Below are positions 60,619 through 64,000 of a DNA stretch of 64,000 bases, one piece after another. The DNA lies in NCBI RefSeq assembly GCF_900162615.1, contig NZ_FUFN01000010.1, forward strand, positions 1,890,519 through 1,954,518, in the 5' to 3' direction. This DNA is from Virgibacillus proomii. GTDB taxonomy: Bacteria; Bacillota; Bacilli; Bacillales; Amphibacillaceae. The number at the start of each line of letters is the position of its first letter. Position 1 is the first letter of the stretch. Below the pieces are notes generated by a model. The model searched no databases and was not told the DNA's origin. It saw nothing but the letters and a program-made list of their open reading frames with translations. The position numbers were made by a program, and so were the translations under genes.

Positions 60619-61761
60619 ATGAATTTTGAGTTGACCAAAGAGCAAGCAATGATAAAAAAGATGGTACGGGATTTTGCAGAATCTGTAATAAGGCCACGTG
60701 CCATCGAAATTGATACAACTGCTGCTTTTCCAATTGACATTTTTGAACAAATGGGAGAGTTAGGTCTATTAGGGATACCTTTTCCAGAGGAATATGGTGG
60801 TTCTGGAGGTGATACATTATCCTATGCACTTGCAGTTGAAGAAATTGGGCGTATATGTGGCAGTACGGGATTAAGCTATGCGGCAGCAGTTTCTTTAGGT
60901 GCAAGCCCTATTTACTACTTTGGTACAGAAGAACAAAAGCAACAATTTTTAACCCCTTTAGCAGAAGGAAAGGCACTTGGCGCATTTGGTTTAACTGAAC
61001 CAAATGCCGGATCAGATGCTGGTGGTACGAAAACAACTGCTGTAAAGGAAAATGATGAGTTTGTTATTAATGGGGAGAAATGTTTTATAACGAACGCTAG
61101 TTTTGCGAAAACACTAATTGTAACCGCTGTCACAGATAAGGATGAAAAAGGTAAAAAGATTATTTCTGCTATTATTGTGCCAACAGATACAGAAGGGGTA
61201 GCGATTACGAGTAACTATGACAAAATGGGTGTTCGCGGTTCTGATACAGCTGAAATTGTCCTTGATAATGTTCGTGTACCAACAACAAATCTTCTTGGTG
61301 ATCCGGAAAAAGGATTTAAACAATTTTTATATACACTAGATGGGGGCAGAATTTCCATTGCAGCACTAGGAGTGGGGATTGCACAAGCATCGTTGGAAAA
61401 AGCTTTAAACTATGCCAAAGAAAGAAAGCAGTTCGGCAAACCTATTTCTGATTTTCAAGCAATCCAATTTAAACTAGCAGATATGACGATGGAAGTTGAA
61501 TTAGCAAGAACAATGGTACATAAAGCAGCATGGTTAAAAGATAATAACAAACCTTTCAGTAAAGAAGCTTCTATTGCTAAACTCTATGCTACTGAGACAT
61601 CATTTCGCTGTGCTAATCAAGCAATTCAAATCCATGGTGGATATGGCTATATGCGTGAGTATGAGGTTGAACGCTATTTACGTGATGCCAAACTATTGGA
61701 AATTGGTGAAGGCACCTCAGAAATCCAACGCCTAGTTATAGCTCGTCAGCTAGGCTGTTAA
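60619..61761 (+). CDS. yngJ: Acyl-CoA dehydrogenase (YngJ-like)
   Basis: FAD enzyme oxidising acyl-CoA to enoyl-CoA; in the yng cluster probably short/branched chain, such as isovaleryl-CoA in leucine breakdown. 380 residues. FGLTEPNAGSDAGGTKTTA (FAD/substrate loop), YAKERKQFGKPISDFQ, and C-terminal YLRDAKLLEIGEGTSEIQ. ATG 60619 has AAGGGGGAG upstream. First gene of the operon with yngI and yngH. Confidence 0.93.
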   Translation: MNFELTKEQAMIKKMVRDFAESVIRPRAIEIDTTAAFPIDIFEQMGELGLLGIPFPEEYGGSGGDTLSYALAVEEIGRICGSTGLSYAAAVSLGASPIYYFGTEEQKQQFLTPLAEGKALGAFGLTEPNAGSDAGGTKTTAVKENDEFVINGEKCFITNASFAKTLIVTAVTDKDEKGKKIISAIIVPTDTEGVAITSNYDKMGVRGSDTAEIVLDNVRVPTTNLLGDPEKGFKQFLYTLDGGRISIAALGVGIAQASLEKALNYAKERKQFGKPISDFQAIQFKLADMTMEVELARTMVHKAAWLKDNNKPFSKEASIAKLYATETSFRCANQAIQIHGGYGYMREYEVERYLRDAKLLEIGEGTSEIQRLVIARQLGC

Positions 61762-61790
61762 AGAATTGAGTATAGGGGAGTGAGTCTTTC

Positions 61791-63440
61791 ATGGCACTTT
61801 TACATGTTACGATTGGGGAATTACTTGAAAGGCAAGTTGAGTTATACCCGGATCATGAAGCCGTTATCTACCCAGAATTAAACCTTCGAAAAACGTATAA
61901 AACCTTTAATGACACTGTAAATATAGCCGCAAAAGGGTTGATGGCGTTAGGAATTGAAAAAGGTGAACATGTTGCTATCTGGTCAGATAATAAACCGGAA
62001 TGGCTGATTACACAATTTGCAACCGGTAAAATGGGTGCTGTTTTAGTTACAGTGAATACAAACTATCAAGCTAGTGAATTACATTATTTATTAGAACAAT
62101 CTGATGCAACTACATTAATATTGGCAGAAAGCTATAAAGGAACATCGTATATTGATATTTTAAAGAAAATTTGTCCGGATCTGGAAACTTCCAAGCGAGA
62201 AAATCTTCAATTAAAAGCACTGCCTATGCTAAAAAAACTTATTGTTCTCAGTGATCAAACATACCCTTTTACCTACAGTTGGTGGGAGGTGCTTGATTTA
62301 GGGCGAAAGATAAGTGATAAAGTATTACAAACACGAAAATCAAGTTTAGGTGAGCATGAAGTAATTAATATGCAATATACATCTGGAACAACTGGATTTC
62401 CTAAAGGAGTTATGCTGACCCATCATAACCTTGTAAATAACGGAAAACAAATTGCCGATTGTATGAAACTGACTCATCAAGACAGACTTTGCATCCCAGT
62501 TCCATTTTTTCATTGTTTCGGTTGTGTATTGGGAGTTTTAGCGGCTATATCGAAAGGGGCAACAATGGTTTTATTAGAGCAATTTCATCCGGAAAAAGTT
62601 TTGAGAGCTGTGTCTTCAGAACAATGTACAGCGCTGCATGGAGTGCCGACGATGTTTATTGCTGAGCTAAATCATCCCAATTTTGATCAATATGATTTAT
62701 CGAGTTTAAGAACCGGAATTATGTCTGGTTCACCTTGTCCAACGGAAGTAATGACTAAAGTGATGAACAAAATGGGAGCAAAAGAAATCACAATCGCTTA
62801 CGGTCAAACCGAAGCTTCTCCAGTAATTACTCAGACAAAAACCGATGATCCGATTGAACTCCGAGTGAACACGGTAGGGGCACCACATCCAAACGTGGAA
62901 GTGAAAATTGTCATTCCCGGAACGAATCAACAGCAAAAACCCGGCTTACCTGGCGAATTATTAACCCGCGGCTATCTTGTAATGAGGGGGTATTATAATA
63001 ACCCGGAAGCGACGAAAGAAGCAATTGATGAAGATGGGTGGCTTCACACCGGGGATTTAGCCATTATGCGGGCAGACGGCTATTTGGAAATCACCGGTCG
63101 GATGAAGGATATGATTATTCGTGGCGGAGAAAATATTTATCCGCGGGAAATTGAAGAATTTCTTTACCAGCATTCGGATATATTGGATGTACAGATTATA
63201 GGTGTGCCTGATAAAAAATACGGTGAAGAAATTATGGCTTGGATTATTCCAAAAGAAAACAGTAATCTAACAGAAGAAGAAATCAGAGACTTTTGTAAAG
63301 GAAATATTTCTTGGCACAAAATACCGAGATACATTGAATTTGTAGAAGAATTCCCAATGACAGCAAGTGGTAAAATTCAAAAATATAAGCTGCGAGAAAT
63401 GGCTCTGGAGCAGCTAGCGTATGAGGGAGGAAAACCATGA
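61791..63440 (+). CDS. yngI: Acyl-CoA synthetase, AMP-binding (YngI-like)
   Basis: ATP-dependent acyl-CoA ligase, 549 residues. AMP-binding motif MQYTSGTTGFPKGVMLTHHN near residue 190, YGQTEASPV, WLHTGDLAIMRADGY and the C-terminal catalytic Lys in MTASGKIQKYKLRE. Substrate likely a medium or branched acid. ATG 61791 follows GGGGAGTG. Its stop overlaps the yngH start (ATGA). Confidence 0.93.
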   Translation: MALLHVTIGELLERQVELYPDHEAVIYPELNLRKTYKTFNDTVNIAAKGLMALGIEKGEHVAIWSDNKPEWLITQFATGKMGAVLVTVNTNYQASELHYLLEQSDATTLILAESYKGTSYIDILKKICPDLETSKRENLQLKALPMLKKLIVLSDQTYPFTYSWWEVLDLGRKISDKVLQTRKSSLGEHEVINMQYTSGTTGFPKGVMLTHHNLVNNGKQIADCMKLTHQDRLCIPVPFFHCFGCVLGVLAAISKGATMVLLEQFHPEKVLRAVSSEQCTALHGVPTMFIAELNHPNFDQYDLSSLRTGIMSGSPCPTEVMTKVMNKMGAKEITIAYGQTEASPVITQTKTDDPIELRVNTVGAPHPNVEVKIVIPGTNQQQKPGLPGELLTRGYLVMRGYYNNPEATKEAIDEDGWLHTGDLAIMRADGYLEITGRMKDMIIRGGENIYPREIEEFLYQHSDILDVQIIGVPDKKYGEEIMAWIIPKENSNLTEEEIRDFCKGNISWHKIPRYIEFVEEFPMTASGKIQKYKLREMALEQLAYEGGKP

Positions 63441-64000
63441 TTTCTAAACTAGTAATTGCTAATCGGGGAGAGATTGCTGTACGGATCATTCGTACTTGTA
63501 AAAAATTAAACATAAAGACGGTAAGTGTCTATTCAGAAGCAGATAAACATGCACCACATGTGAAGCTGGCGGATGAAAGTTATTGTATTGGACCTCCACG
63601 GGTTAATGAAAGTTATTTAAACGTAAATAAAATAATAGAAATAGCAAAACAAGCGAAAGCAGAGGCCATTCATCCAGGTTATGGGTTTTTAAGTGAAAGT
63701 GCGACATTTGCAGAACAATGTGAAGAAGCAGGGATTCTATTTATTGGGCCATCTAGCAACGTTATTCGGCAAATGGGCAGTAAAATAGCTGCGAGAAAAG
63801 CGATGCATCAAGCTGGTGTCCCGATAGTTCCTGGAACCGAGGAAGCTGTCGCCTCCACAGCAGAAGCGATTAGGCTGGCAAACCAAATTGGTTATCCGGT
63901 AATGGTAAAAGCATCTGCCGGTGGTGGTGGGATTGGAATGCAAACGGTTTATTCTGAAGCCGAACTAACGAAAGCATTTGAAAACAACGCAAAACGAGCT
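63437..64000 (+). CDS. yngH: Biotin carboxylase subunit (YngH-like), partial
   Basis: Carboxylates biotin for an acyl-CoA carboxylase, by context methylcrotonyl-CoA carboxylase or similar. First 188 codons; runs off the window end. MISKLVIANRGEIAVRIIRT, IHPGYGFLSESATFAEQCEE and the glycine-rich ATP loop KASAGGGGIGMQ are intact. ATG 63437 has GGGAGG upstream and overlaps yngI. Confidence 0.93.
   Translation, partial: MISKLVIANRGEIAVRIIRTCKKLNIKTVSVYSEADKHAPHVKLADESYCIGPPRVNESYLNVNKIIEIAKQAKAEAIHPGYGFLSESATFAEQCEEAGILFIGPSSNVIRQMGSKIAARKAMHQAGVPIVPGTEEAVASTAEAIRLANQIGYPVMVKASAGGGGIGMQTVYSEAELTKAFENNAKRA

Noticed and set aside
1..64000. CRISPR arrays, tRNA or rRNA genes, prophage
   Set aside because: No regularly spaced repeats, no cloverleaf or rRNA sequence and no phage structural genes were seen.

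Overview
The window is chromosomal DNA of an AT-rich, endospore-forming Bacillaceae, most like Oceanobacillus, Virgibacillus or Lentibacillus. The gene order follows the Bacillus subtilis recA-rny-ymdB-spoVS-miaB-ymcA-cotE-mutS-mutL-miaA-hfq-spoVK-hflX-ynbB-glnR-glnA block, then lexA-yneB-ynzC-tkt-sirA-yneF-ccdA-ccdB-ccdC-yneK-citB-yneN-tlp-yneP-yneQ-yneR-plsY-yneT-parE-parC, and ends in a yngJ-yngI-yngH-like acyl-CoA operon. No rRNA, tRNA, CRISPR array or phage was seen.

Layout. 1-8.6 kb: recA, rny, ymdB, spoVS, miaB, ymcA and cotE, separated by repeat-bearing gaps. 9.2-15.9 kb: mutS, mutL, an inserted dps-like gene, miaA and hfq. 16.3-22.1 kb: spoVK, hflX, ynbB and the GlnR-controlled glnR-glnA unit. 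22.1-28 kb is accessory: an IS1182 relic, a decayed ABC-2 transporter, a paired SMR efflux pump, an orphan small ORF and an iolG-like dehydrogenase. 28.1-42.7 kb: Mn-catalase, lexA facing a 30-residue SOS peptide plus yneB-ynzC, tkt, sirA, yneF, the ccd genes with an embedded orphan mrpB, a sporulation-type kinase and citB. 42.9-48 kb is a mobile-element zone: an apparently intact IS3-family element, IS1595 and IS3 relics, a LexA-type promoter driving a small SAP-like gene, then yneN, fbpB and tlp. 48-64 kb: yneP/Q/R, yidD, folE2, plsY, an osmolyte-type ABC transporter with a fused permease-binding protein, yneT, parE-parC and the acyl-CoA operon.

Two stories run through the window. First, SOS: LexA-type boxes lie before recA, lexA, the 30-residue peptide/yneB, the SAP-like gene and parE; in the last two the box fills the 17-bp promoter spacer. 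Second, the gaps hold dispersed elements. The best defined (six copies, about 150-187 bp) starts CCCGCATG, ends CACTTTAT, follows TTTAT in every copy, has hairpins near both ends that vary with compensating base changes, and is seen in two occupied/empty site pairs inside this same window. That is the signature of a non-autonomous IS200/IS605-like (HUH, palindrome-associated) element; no transposase for it is present here.

Two otherwise intact genes (the SAP-like gene and the TetR regulator of the acyl-CoA operon) have ACG at the position of the start codon, correctly spaced behind a strong ribosome binding site. All functions are from sequence reading; no database search was run.
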